64,000 bases of DNA from Craspedostauros australis (taxonomy: Eukaryota; Bacillariophyta; Bacillariophyceae; Mastogloiales; Achnanthaceae): positions 1,240,001 to 1,304,000 of the forward strand of contig JAMXDE010000012.1 of assembly GCA_026770025.1 (NCBI GenBank), read 5' to 3'. The notes beneath the pieces were generated by a model. That model did no database searches. It saw nothing but the letters and a program-made list of their open reading frames with translations, and was not told the DNA's origin. The stretch's first letter is position 1. Each line of letters opens with the position of its first letter. A program made the translations under genes and the position numbers. Shown here one piece after another: positions 41,450 through 52,637 of this stretch.

Positions 41450-42366
41450 GAAACATCCTGGCAGATTCTCAATTTCATCCAATCGCCATCACCACCTGAA
41501 GCAGCAGTAGCAGCAGCAGCAACAACAATAACTGGAAGGATCCCGAATGCTGCTGGCAAATCTGCAACTACTCGCGCGGCGACAGCATTGGCCGCGGCAA
41601 GATATTTCGCTTCATCGGTTGGCGATGACGTCAGCGACAATCCATCACCGACCATACGAGTCAAGCTTCATCTAGATGCCCCCGTACCGACCCGAAATCG
41701 CAGCGTTCATCGCCATCGCGCAATGGTGGTTCCATCTCATTGATCCATCAGATGATTGGATACGGGACGCTGCATCCAAGAAACGTGTACCGACATCCTC
41801 CAACATGATTCTCCTGCCATCGGTTCCGCTCATCACGGTCATCGTGGTGGCGTCGCCCATCATGATGGGCACGCTCCTCGTTTTCATGCCCGTCGCGTTG
41901 CCGTTCTTCGTCATCGCGATCACCTCGATCGTCGCGTCCAGCCTCGTGATGTATTCTGGCACACAACATGGACGCGAACGTATTGGCGGCGCGGCGTTCA
42001 TTCCCTTCGCCGACTCGTTGCTGTTGTCATCCAAGGCAGCGCAGCGACTGGTCTACCAAACCAGACCGCGCCCAACGTCCGTCAGCCTCGTGCGGCATGC
42101 CCTGTCCACCGATCCCAACTCGCTCTGGGTGTCGTTGGCGATAGACTTCGTGGATTCATCGTCGTACCTGTTGCTGATCGTCGTCGAACTGTGCGATGTG
42201 ATATGGGCGCCGATCCAATTCATACCGGTGATGGCCATGTACAATTCCGTCCACTCCAACTTGAAGTAAGTAAGTGAGCCTCGTGGAAGAGCTGATGCCA
42301 TTCACAGATATCGTGCCAACGGCGTGAATTGGATGGATCATGGAGCGCCACGGTGTTCATTCGTAG
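41450..42366 (+). pseudogene. 3' half of the transposon-split host gene (membrane part)
   Basis: It continues the 28692-29313 gene: ETSWQILNFIQSPSP, an Ala/Thr linker, then PTIRVKLHLDAP. A run of five C (41679-41683) appears to hold one extra base. After it the frame reads YRPEIAAFIAIAQWWFHLID and two or three membrane helices, then DFVDSSSYLLLIVVELCDVI and WAPIQFIPVMAMY. A tandem GTAAGTAAGT (42266-42275) brings a stop and a shift. Past it, VEELMPFTDIVPTA and, after a TGA (42325-42327), IGWIMERHGVHS complete what looks like the conserved C-terminus. Read as one open frame, 41676-42269 encodes 197 residues, but the surrounding breaks mark it as decaying. Splicing was considered and does not restore the conserved frame. 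Confidence 0.75.
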
Positions 42367-42975
42367 GCCACCAACGGGTCGAAGATGGAGAAATGAGGCA
42401 AGCCGCGAGACCTGGCCATGGCCGCCGGTCGTTTGTGTTGCGACTCCATGAGGCATGCGCAGATTTGACGATGCTACCATTCTCCGACACGCAGATGCTG
42501 TGGAACTGAGAAGCGATATCTTCTCTCTCTCCCCTCTCCAGAGACTTCCAACGCTTCCAGTTTCACTCTTTTCTCCTGGTCCATAATACTATTATGAATG
42601 TTGGGTATGAGAATGGATTTCATGCAGTACTCGTACCCGGAGCGTATCACCACGGAATGAACATAAATCCGATCAAAATGGTAGCAAGCACACCTACAGT
42701 GGAGTACGTGCAAGCAGTATTCTGCGAGCGGTCTGCATACGACGAGCTATGCGGACGGAGGAGATTGGTAATGTACGTATGTATGTGCTTCTGTGGAGAC
42801 ATTATAACATGTATCATATTATGGAGTAGATTGTTCATTCTTCAATGCTCGAGCTTCGATGGTATCCCTCATCCCATGGTCAAGGATTGTGACACAGCCT
42901 GGTGAGAGACCACCATCTGCCCTCATTGCTGCAACAGGAGCTGGATGCACGAGTATCCATACTTATTGAGTTGTG
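42367..42975. other. Intergenic
   Basis: 3' flank shared by the split pseudogene and the M11 metalloprotease gene. No supported coding sequence. Confidence 0.45.
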
Positions 42976-45900
42976 TCATTTGGGGCTCTTCGACAACTTG
43001 CTTGATTTGGGTGACTTGGGAGACTTCGTCTTGCTCTCCTTTGATGACTTGTCCGATTTGTATGATTTCGCCCCCTTCGTGCTGCGCATGTAAGATGGTT
43101 GGGAGGAAGGGAAGGACGACGGCGTGGATGACGGCATCTTCGAGTTACCGTTGCAGAATTCCAGTGAACCCATGAAGTACTCATAGAAGCCAGGGTAGAG
43201 AGGAGGAGGATTATCACCGACAACACGGCTCGCCGTTCCCGTAAAGATAGTGAATGGGCAATTGCCGCAATCAAGCCAGTCTGGAGGGATGGGAATGATG
43301 TTCCTCGAGAATTCATCCCCCACATTCGTTCGTGTATCGATGCGGATGGAGATCACGTCGTCGCTTTCGGATACAGCCAAAGGTTGATCGAATGGAATCA
43401 CATCTGTGAATTCATCATCACCTCTGGCCTCGATCATTCCCGATGCAAGTTCTGTCCAATTCCCGGGTGCATCCCGCGTACTTGGGCGATAGAAGATTGT
43501 GAAATTTTGGTTCCCCATCGATGGCAGGACAAGCCTCATGCCTGTGATGTCGACACTGTCCAGAATCTGAATGTCGTGTCGCACTGACGCGACCGAGTCG
43601 GCAAAGAATGATCTTGGGAGACCTGCTGTTTTTGCGTCGCGGCAGGTGTCTGTTGGTGCCTGAGTGGGGCTTGCGGATGGTTGAATTGATGGCAGTGTCG
43701 TCGTAGTGGGGGAAGCAGATCCAGTTGGCATCTCGGTGCTCGAATCCGGACAGAATTCGAGGATGCCGAAGAAGAAGGGGAACTCATCGCTGAAATTGGG
43801 TGGGTTGTTTCCAACTTCGAGGCTACCTTGTCCGCTGAATACCTCGAATGGGCAGTCTGGGCAGTTGACAAAGAACTCTGGGGTCACACGCGGAGATGAT
43901 GAGGTAATAGTCCTCAACCTGTCGGCCATGTCAATGCGGAAGGATACAATGTCATCATCCGCGGACACCACCACGGACTGATCAAATATGAGGGAAGGGG
44001 TGAAGCCAGACGAGTCCGTTTCTCCGTTGTTTCCTGATGCAATCTGAGTCCAGTCGCCATCGGCATCCCAGGTGCTTGGACGGAAGAAGATCGTGTATGG
44101 CATGTTGGTGAATTCAGGAGCCACGACGATCTTGATGGCGGTGAGTTCGATGCGGTCCAGTATGCGAACATCGAATCTGAATGACTCAATGCGCTCATCG
44201 AAGCGAGAGGCGGCGATCGCTGTCGAATCCCACGTGCCGCAAATTCCGGTTGGGGCAGACGAGGGGGTTATACTCGGAACATTCGATGGGAGTGATGACA
44301 TTGATGGTGCCGCAGAACCGGATGGTGCCGCGGTTGGTGATCGACTGAGATCGAATTTCACGCTCACTGTCGCACACATGGGTGTGGTCGAGCCATCATC
44401 GATGTTGGATACCGAAACAACGATTCCATCCAGCAAAGACGACTGGGCGTCAATTCTGTACGATGATTGTGTCATGTTCAGGATGGCCTCCAGATGAGAG
44501 AATCGCGTCTGTGTAGTGCCGTGGTCTTGTGCCCTTGTCACGAGGACCTGATCCCTGCCCAGTGGAGAATCGGCGTTGAAGCCAATGGCTCTGTTGAAGG
44601 CGATGTAGTAGTTCAATTCACTCTCAGGATCGTCAATTTGGATGATGACGTCGAAACTGGTGTCAGCGGGGTCATAATCGACCACTCCGCAGAGCCTTCC
44701 CTCGAAGTCGATGTCTTGACCTCCGGTGAGCAATGTGGTCTGATCGGAGTACCACCCCATCACCCAGCTCTTGGCACCTATGTGTGGTGGAGGAGCAGGC
44801 GCATGAGTAATGATATTGAAGGGGTAGGTTTGTAGCATGAGCATGAGAGCGTGAAATGATTTGGCGTGGACGTAAAGAACGAAACGATGGAGAAGGGAAT
44901 GATTGATGAGACAGCGTACGTAGAGTGCCGCATCGCATCGTATGTGATGAGGTGACACGACTCCTCCTGGAACGGAACCATCTAGGTCCTTGCTCTCCAC
45001 AAGGCGACGGCGTCGTAGCACTTACCATTGTACCCCACCTTATCGCTCAGCGATTCATTAAAAAATGGACCAAAAACTGTTCCGCCCATCATGCCGCTGC
45101 GGAATAATAGTCGGTGTTGGGGGTCGGAATCCATTGACCGGAAAACGTCAACAACGAGGAAGAGGATACACGAAGAGGAGGGTGAGATGGGCTTCGACTG
45201 AGAAAACAGGGTCCCTATCATGTGATGAGGACCAGAACATGGCAGACGCGTCCAATGTGCTCTCTCCGGAGTTTGATTGTGTGCGTTCTTGTGTCCGGTC
45301 GTCCATCCGTCTACAATGATTGATGCAGAATGTCACAGATCGTCTTCAACCTCTCTCTTTCTTTCTCTCTGCTGACGCGTTGGCTGCGCTTACCTGGGAT
45401 CTGCATACTCTACCCCGTTCCGATTGGAATGACCAAGCCCGAAGCTGTGACCGAGTTCGTGGATGATGAAGTGTGGGCTGGCTGCCCAGTGCGTGTCTGG
45501 ATAGTTTCTGATACCGTTGTACACGCTGATCTTTTGGTCGAAATAGGCGTACGCTGTGAATCAGTGGTGTGCCGGTTACATCGGTGCACGCGTTGAGAAT
45601 CGGGAGAGTTTGATTCGCACGGAAGAAAGATGGTATTCCACGATGGAGTGAGATGGGTTAGATAGGAGTGTGAGCACAGGTAGAGCTCATCACGATACCA
45701 GTGCGTAATGTTGACATAGAAGATACGAGCTGTGTGGTCCTTGTCGGCACTTACCGGTCCATTCAGTTCCTTGGAAGCTACCCAACCCGAACGGGACCAA
45801 GATCAAGAAGAAATCAAAGTCATCATAGATCTTGACCTCCTGCTTCAGATATTGCGAGATGAGATTATCAACTGTTGTTGCCTCGAGAGTGGTGGGATCA

Positions 45901-46844
45901 ACGTCAGGGGGGAACTCAATTGTCAGAATCCCATCATCTGTCTCATTCGTCGGCATGGTGGAGAGCCTCAGCTTGTCAAAAGACATGGCCGCGAACTGGT
46001 CGGTGAAGTTGGGCTGGGCGCCGAAGATCTCGTCTTTGATGAAGGACTTGGGAACTGTGTAGTTGGTTTGGAAGACGACCTGGATGAAGAGGAACTTCTT
46101 GTTGCCAGAACCAAAGACATCAGGAGTGGTCAGAGAACGACCACGTCCATGTCCACGGCCATCGCTTTGTTCGCTTGATTGATGATGCTCGATGTTCATG
46201 TCATCGACTGTCTTCAAGTCCGGCAGCTTCAAGGAGAAGTCGGTGACATCGATGATGACATTCTCCAGAAACAACGTGGATTTGGAAGAGGAAGTTGACC
46301 ATGCACGGTTGTTCTTGGCCCATTCCGGCGTCAGCCCTTCGATGGTCAAATGCACAGGCCCATGCGCTTCCTCATCGGAGCCTTGGAGCATGCACGAGTA
46401 GTCAGTTGCATCATTTCCATCGGCAGCGCCAATGGTACGTGCCGAGACGAGGCATGGCTCCTGTAGGGTACTGTGTTCGCCCGAGGCAGCGTCATGCGTC
46501 TGAATTGAGTTCGATTCAGTTGTTGGTTGTGTGATGAAGGACATGACGTGAAGTGACGTGACGTGATGCGTTGTGATGTATTGCGTAATACAAGGTACAG
46601 ATACAAAGTTGAGTTGAGGATGAGGTCATTGAATTGGATGCACGTACGCGTATGTCTGTGGATGCGGATGCGGCAAGGCGGGAATGCCAGCAAAGAAGGA
46701 GCCCCCACACGTCGAGACAACAGTGACAGTTGCCATCTTGCTCGTACTCACCGTCAACTTTGGCGCCGGGGATGCCACTGCCGTAACGACAAGCACCGCA
46801 AGCACCAGAGCAGCAAGGATTCGTTGGTAGAAGTGAGAATGCAT
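42976..46844 (-). CDS. Secreted gametolysin-type (M11) zinc metalloprotease, five exons
   Basis: Exons: 46752-46844, 45755-46499, 45394-45553, 45026-45096, 42976-44777. All introns are GT-AG and every junction is in phase, giving 956 residues. Exon 1 is a signal peptide (MHSHFYQRILAALVLAVLVV). Zinc ligands lie in IIHELGHSFGLGHS (H311, H315, H321; catalytic E312), and a Met-turn ADPSGMMGG follows, then KVGYNGAKSWVMGWYSDQ, as in gametolysins. M11 enzymes in green algae digest cell-wall glycoproteins, and a wall or extracellular-matrix role is inferred here. After the protease come two copies of a domain of about 165 residues (near 535-700 and 735-905), each with IF(F/Y)RPST and CPF(E/T)(V/I)F, separated by Pro/Ser/Thr linkers. 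The last 40 residues carry Lys at nearly every third position (SKESKTKSPKSPKSSK). Confidence 0.9.
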
Positions 46845-47183
46845 GGCTTTTCGTCATCAACGAGATGAAGGATTTATGAGATGATTTGGAGTCCGGGGAA
46901 GGAAGGGACGAACAGCAACAGGAACTGCTGCCATTCCTTCGCCAGCCGCCATCTTCGTTGGGTTTTCGCATGCGCTGAACGCTCCCCTCTTGTGTGGGTG
47001 GGCTTTTCGGTCGCTTCTTTTCGCGATTGAGGTTGATGGCAGGTTGGGGGGGGTGTTCATGATCGGTGGTGGAGCACTCGTATTGGCGTGGTATCCACGG
47101 AGAGGACGAGAAGGTGGATGGGCGGGAAGCACCTGTCGCAGAATAGTGGAGTAGCCACGCGTGCACCGATGGGTTGCTGCGCC

Positions 47184-47549
47184 ATGAGCACGCGTATGAC
47201 AATGAGTCGCTCGCTCGCGCATCACGTGTCATGGTGGGTGGTACTGGTGTTGTCTCTGTGGCCGTTCGCTGGAACTGTGTGTGCCGAGGTTGCTCAACTC
47301 CATCACGTGATTGTGTGGAGAAGCCACCCCCAACAGTTCGCTTGGGAAGATCCGGCCAACACCAAATTTGTGGAAGAACAGAACAACGTTGTCGTGTCGA
47401 TGTCGCTCAGAACAACCCATTTATGGACCAATCTCGTGTCACATGTCGTCAACGGAACTCAAATTTGCGAGTGGAACTACCCTGAGCGCACACGAGTGAT
47501 TGTGACATCGGATTGGTGGCATTTTGCGCCCATTGGGTCATCGAAGTGA
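47184..47549 (+). CDS. Possible small secreted protein
   Basis: A frame of 121 residues from the Met at 47184 (the frame is open from 47088). A hydrophobic core (WWVVLVLSLWPFAGTVCA) with an Ala-x-Ala-like end resembles a signal peptide. The mature part would be EVAQLHHVIVWRSHPQQF, onward to NPL-type short beta-rich sequence with one NGT glycosylation site. No family is recognised and there is no supporting neighbour, so it may be chance. Confidence 0.25.
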   Translation: MSTRMTMSRSLAHHVSWWVVLVLSLWPFAGTVCAEVAQLHHVIVWRSHPQQFAWEDPANTKFVEEQNNVVVSMSLRTTHLWTNLVSHVVNGTQICEWNYPERTRVIVTSDWWHFAPIGSSK

Positions 47550-48359
47550 CGATCGGATGACACCATCCGCGTTTGGGCGCTTCGCAAAAAATCCGAACGT
47601 GTCTCGGAATCCTGATCGAAACTGACTCGCTCGACTTATCTCAGTCGTGGAACGAGCCAAGACCGATGATCTTCGTTCCGAATTTCGTCTTTGTTGGTTC
47701 TACCAGATCAAAATTCTATATTCACATTAGTCTACGTCTAATTTTGTTATGCGTAGACTGCGTCAGGTCACGCATGAGACTGTTGGTCATGAACCGTTTT
47801 CTATTTATATGTTTACCTCATTTACCGCAACTCCCGACGGTCCTCAGATACCTGTCTTGGTATCTGGGGATGGTGGCGGGCTAATACATGGACGTCAGGC
47901 CCTACCTGTCATCTTCCTTATGTGTACATGAACATGTATGTCTGAATCCCCAGCAAATCCACCTTCACAGGGCATGTCTACTGTCTTGTTGAGTGAATGT
48001 ATCTGAGCATCTTGGCTCAGATACAAGCTCATCAATCCCATCAAATTTGGCAAGATTGCATTTCTGCAATGATCGGATTTGTTGCATGCATCATTGTTGT
48101 TCCAAGAAGCAAGATCAGTGTTGGAGGCACCATGAACCTCCTCAGTCTTGCAAACTTGACAACATCTTCATGCACTGCTGTGTGTTGCAACACATGTTGC
48201 CTCAGCATCATTTTTCATCATTTCATCTCCATCTACTCACAATTCAGACTCCAACAGTTCTGAATTGGGCCAGCTTACATCATCTAATACTAATAACCAC
48301 TCATAGCACACTGACAACTATCAACAGCTTCACTCTACTTCATTTGACGGACCTGATCA

Positions 48360-48673
48360 CTCCCAATTTCGAAGTAAGTACCCATTCTTGTCTGTGTTCT
48401 ATCATTGTGGGTGGAATCACATCGTTTTTCTTCTGCGCACCAAGTTGCTGGAACTGCCGTTGTGTTTTGCTTTCGGGGATAGCTGCTTTTCCCTTCCAGA
48501 GGTTGCCATCTCCAAGAACGAAGAGAAGGATGAGCAGCACTCAACCAGTTCTGAGCAAGGAAAGGTTCATGGGCGTGTACGAACACCGTAAACACATCAT
48601 CGAGGATGATGGCAAGCAACTACTGCGCCAATATTGCTGCTACTTCAAAGCCACAAATAAATTGCTGACCTAG
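48360..48673 (+). CDS. Possible exon of an unresolved small gene
   Basis: After a GTAAGT donor-like site near 48371 and a good acceptor (CTTTTCCCTTCCAG, ending near 48500), two frames look equally protein-like (EVAISKNEEKDEQHSTSSEQ or MSSTQPVLSKERFMGVYEHR). I cannot choose between them. Confidence 0.2.
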
Positions 48674-49896
48674 ACAGGAGCACACCCAAGAGGGTGAAAC
48701 GGATCTTCAGCTTGTGTGGGTTCCATATCTTTGAAGAACATTGGGGCATCTACCATGGAAGGTGACGAAGTATGGTAAAACACAATTTTTGTGTTCCAAC
48801 AATAGCACTACTAATCAAGGTACCGATTTAGTTTTTGCCTAGGCCGTGGTAGGACAAACGCATTCAAAATTTAACGCGGTGTCGAGATATAGTAAGCGAT
48901 ATAAAAGTGTAAATATATCTGGTTCATAAAGGGATACAAGACACCAGGGAGGGACAGCTGCTCTACGTAAATATACATAGAATACGTATTGGAGTGCTGA
49001 TCCTGACGAAGGTAGACTGACTGACATCCAGAGAGTTGGTGTGACAGGACTCCACAGAACTTTGCCATCAACCTCTCCCCTTCTTGACGATCGACATCAG
49101 CAAAGAAGGAAAGATTTTAACATCACCATCACACAAACTACGTCAACCGAGCACACCTGGCAGGATCGTCTTCCAGGCGAAGGCCGCCATCAACATCGTC
49201 ACGAACATCACTGCACACGAACGCAATCATCATCATCATCACGGATCGCCACGATCGTTGCACACGAAACAAACGAATGACCAGAAGGTTTTCGGCCAAG
49301 CCACGGAAAATCTTGAGGCTGACTCACAGAAATCGAAAACGACCAGATGTGTTTTTGTGACGTCATCAACTTTCGACCGCTCGGATTGGTCAACGTCAGT
49401 CGCTACGACACGTTCGCGACATGACGACAACTGGAAGCAAACAGAACGCAGCCATCGTGGCAATTGGAACACATCATCGCTGTTGTCGCGTTGTTTGTGC
49501 GAAGAAAAACCGCTTCAGGCGGCCAGATGAAGGACCCAGGGGGCGCATGCGTGTTTCTTTGGTTGCTGTGTGTGGATGGCGAGCAGAGCAACCAACGAAG
49601 GAGCAGACAAGATGATCTCAGTTGTCTTGCACTGCGACATCTTGTACTTCAATCTCTCTCTTTCTCTTTCTTTCTTTCTCTTGGTTGGCTTCAAGGCAAC
49701 GTACACCATCCCTTTCCTTGATCACAAAACCAACAACAAGCCAAGCACGTCCACAACGAAGAGCACATTCCAGAGACGCAAAGGAGAGCAAAGCAAAGCA
49801 GCAAGAACAGCCACAGCGAGAGACAGAACGAGAACGCGAGAACGAAGAGAGAAAGGAGAAAGGAAACGTACGAAAAACTTGACGCACAATCAGAAA

Positions 49897-50853
49897 ATGA
49901 AGAAGAATTCAATGCAGCCTTCGGTTTCAGCCTCCGTGGTATCCATCGCGGTGGTGCTGTCAACAGCACTGTCAACGACACTGTCACCAGCCACCTTCAC
50001 AGCCCAGGCCTTCCAGCAACCCAGGATAGCGGCTGTCTGGCCAGCCAGAGCAACAGCACCGCAGCACATCTCATCGCAGTCACCATCGGCACTGCAAGCA
50101 TGGTTCCTGGGAGGCGAGGAAGTCAGCACCACCGTCTCCGGCGACACCCCGGAGGAGATGGTGAAGGTGCGCATCGAGCGCACGTCCGCCAACTCGCGAC
50201 GCATCGGCGGCGAGATCGTCGTCAACGACACCCCGCTGGAGGACGTCTGGGCCATCCTGACCGACTACGACCGCCTCTCCATCCACGTTCCCAACCTCAT
50301 TGAGAGTAAGGTCACCAGCACCGCAGGGGCGCCACCCAGCGCGGTGCCCGGCGACGGCAGCTACAAATGCCGCCTTTACCAAAAGGGCGCGCAAAAGATC
50401 GTCGGCTTCGACTTCTCCGCCACCGTCACCATGGACATGACGGAACAGAACCTGCCGGCCCTCGACGCCAAGCAGATCAGCTTCAAGTGCGTCGACAGCC
50501 CCTTCTTCAAGGAGTTCGACGGCACGTGGAAGGTCCAGGAGATCGCCGACACGGCCGGCCGCATCCAGACCCTCGTCTCCTACGTCGTCGACGTGCGCCC
50601 CAAGGGCCCCGTCCCCGTCGCCGCCCTCGAATGGCGCATCCGCGAAGACGTGCCGATCAACCTGCGCGCCGTCAAGGCGGCGTCCTTGAAGGAGGGATTG
50701 GCAGGCGTGTTGGCGGCGCAAGCGGGATTGCCGCCGCCGCGACAGCTGCCCGTCGACAATCCGGATCGGGTCTCGTACCGCGGGGTGCAGCGGCAATTCG
50801 CGGCGAGTCGGTCGGATTGGGATTACGATGAGACGATGGCCAAGTACTTGTGA
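49897..50853 (+). CDS. Plastid START/COQ10-like (SRPBCC fold) protein
   Basis: 318 residues from the chosen Met. The frame is open upstream to 49570, but those residues are low-complexity Arg/Glu/Lys, so the later start is used. The N-terminus is bipartite: a signal peptide (VVSIAVVLSTALSTTLSP) ending in FTAQAFQQP, which fits the ASAF-type signal with Phe at +1 used for diatom plastids, then a transit peptide rich in Ala/Ser/Arg. From about residue 80 comes a helix-grip fold of the polyketide cyclase/COQ10 type: EDVWAILTDYDRLSIHVPNL, GFDFSATVTMDM, FFKEFDGTWKVQEI and YVVDVRPKGPVPVAALEWRI. Relatives in plants and cyanobacteria bind lipids, but the ligand here is unknown. Codons are strongly GC-ending, suggesting high expression. 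Confidence 0.85.
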   Translation: MKKNSMQPSVSASVVSIAVVLSTALSTTLSPATFTAQAFQQPRIAAVWPARATAPQHISSQSPSALQAWFLGGEEVSTTVSGDTPEEMVKVRIERTSANSRRIGGEIVVNDTPLEDVWAILTDYDRLSIHVPNLIESKVTSTAGAPPSAVPGDGSYKCRLYQKGAQKIVGFDFSATVTMDMTEQNLPALDAKQISFKCVDSPFFKEFDGTWKVQEIADTAGRIQTLVSYVVDVRPKGPVPVAALEWRIREDVPINLRAVKAASLKEGLAGVLAAQAGLPPPRQLPVDNPDRVSYRGVQRQFAASRSDWDYDETMAKYL

Positions 50854-51295
50854 AGTGGCTTTGCTCATTGACGATGAAGCGAGCAATCGAGCTACTACTA
50901 TTTTATATTGCATTCAGCACATCGTCTCTCTTTTTTGAAGGAGGGAAGGAAGAAAGAAAAAACGCATTGGCAACCATCAGTTATTCCCATTCGGACTGTC
51001 ATTCGGGATGCTATTCTGGTTTAGTTCTTGCGAATGCATCATCAGTATCAACCAGCACCAACAGGAATGCCGTGGTTCCATGCTCTCTATGCACGCATGG
51101 ATGCCTGTATACATGCCTTGCATGACTAAACAACTGTAGATACCACACGATACGATTCCACAGCCTGGATACGAAGCAATTGAGTTGATATTAAACTGGA
51201 GAGAGAATTTTCTTCATCTCATGCACATTCATTATTGCAATAGCGCCAGGAATACTAATAACAGGACGAGCACAGCTGCATCGAGATCTCCACGT
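50854..51295. other. Convergent intergenic region
   Basis: Shared 3' flank of the START-like gene and the TMEM242-like gene. No gene seen. Confidence 0.5.
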
Positions 51296-52135
51296 TCATT
51301 CCTCCTCGACATCCGACCCATTCTCCTTCTCGTAAGCCTCCACGCTCTCGTCCACTTCCTGCTTCAAGTACGTATCGTACAGATACTTCAATTCCTCATC
51401 CTCCTTCATGTTCCGCGTTGCCACCACTTCAGGATCCTTCATGGTCGATCGCAGATTGTCCGAATCCAGCCATTCCTCCAACGCCATGCGATTGCGCGTC
51501 GCCCATGCTTTCGTTTCCTGCACGGCATCCTCCATTCTGCGGTATCCCATGGCATAGAATGTCACTGCGGGGCGTGCGGTGGTTGAATTTGTGGTTGAGT
51601 CGAGCATGGTGGAGAAATTGGAAAGAAAAGTTGAATGATGTTAGTCAAGTCGAAATACTCGGCAGTGGTGCTCTCTCTGGGTACGCCCATGATCACGTAC
51701 ATAGTCTTCTCCTGCAAGATGGCAACATCGAAGCACATATTTGACTAGAATAGTCCATTGAATACCATACGTACCCGCCCCAAACATCCCGAATGCCCCG
51801 ATCGTCGAAAAGGTCGCCACCTTCAAAGCCCGCGAGGCCGTGGCAAGACCCAAGGCACGACTTCGATCCGTTGCCGTCGCTGCTGCCATGTGGGCCTCAT
51901 CCTCCATCATCATGGCTTCCATGCGTTTCGATTGCCGCGTGCCAAAGTACGCGCCCAAGCAGAACGGGATGGAGCAGACGAGGAGGATCGTGCCTGGGTG
52001 TTCGTAGAATGCTGGTTCTTCCGGTGCGGGCGATGATGCCAGCACCCGGCGTCTTTCCGTATCGGCGTGCAACCGTCCTGAGTCATCGTCGTGTGGCAAG
52101 GATTGCCGCCGGCTGCGGGCGAGTGACGAGAACAT
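51296..52135 (-). CDS. TMEM242-like membrane protein, two exons
   Basis: Exon 1 is 51775-52135 and exon 2 is 51296-51564. The donor is GTACGT and the acceptor CCGCAG, phase 1, giving 209 residues. Two hydrophobic segments flank a charged loop: PGTILLVCSIPFCLGAYFGT, and the spliced FSTIGAFGMFGAVTFYAMGY. The second is followed by RRMEDAVQETKAWATRNR. The layout and the small-residue-rich second helix followed by a basic 'V/M-x-D/E-F/A' helix resemble TMEM242 (DUF1358), a mitochondrial inner-membrane factor for ATP synthase assembly. The N-terminal 55 residues are polar and Arg/Ser-rich, compatible with mitochondrial targeting. The C-terminus is acidic. Confidence 0.6.
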
Positions 52136-52637
52136 GGTGATCAAGTGTGCGGTGGTGATGTTGGTGTTGGTGTTGGTGTTGGTGTTGGTGTTGTTGATCT
52201 CCTGTCCTTGTTTGCTTGCTCCGAGTCGGTGAGGGTTGGAGGCTTTCGGCAAGTGTTCATGTTTCGTGCCACATTGGTGCCAGTTTTGTTCTGTGCGGGC
52301 GGTTGCGTTTTGTGTGGTTCAGAAGGTTTGGAATCTAGCTTCGTGAGTTTAGACTTCCCATGTTTTGTTTTCTGTGTTGATGGGTGACATCGCAGAGCTG
52401 TCCTCCTCGCCCATCTCCCATGCGATCGCAACGAATCGCGGCACCAGTATCTTTGGGAGGACCGCAACCTTGCGGAGTCCCAACAATCAAAGTCACGATG
52501 GAATTGGACCACCCTCTTGAATGGGTTCATCATCTCGGCCGCCACAAAATACACAGACACGTGGAGCAGAAAGGCAAATTGGTGCATGTTGCCACAAAGC
52601 CACTTAGAATACAATACAGCATTCTGTCTCTTTCAGC
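52136..52637. other. Divergent promoter region with a hexanucleotide repeat
   Basis: It contains a GTTGGT-type repeat at about 52158-52195. A pyrimidine tract ending CTTTCAG lies directly before the ATG at 52638, so an intron in the 5' UTR (or a small upstream exon) is likely. Confidence 0.5.

Larger units (their letters stand above)
46845..49896. other. Long region with weak coding signals
   Basis: About 3 kb between the M11 gene and the START-like gene. Two weak candidates (47184-47549 and 48360-48673) are listed separately. The remainder shows no protein I can support. A CT-rich tract near 49650-49680 precedes the START-like gene. Confidence 0.4.

Noticed and set aside
41676-42269. Intact 197-residue membrane protein gene
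   Set aside because: Conserved coding sequence continues on both sides in other frames, and the upstream partner lies across the transposon, so it is a pseudogene fragment.
43384-44497. Plus-strand frames within the M11 gene
   Set aside because: Shadows of the spliced minus-strand gene, which has a signal peptide, zinc motif and in-phase introns.
50080-50913. 277-residue minus-strand frame
   Set aside because: Antisense of the START-like gene, produced by its strong GC-ending codon bias.
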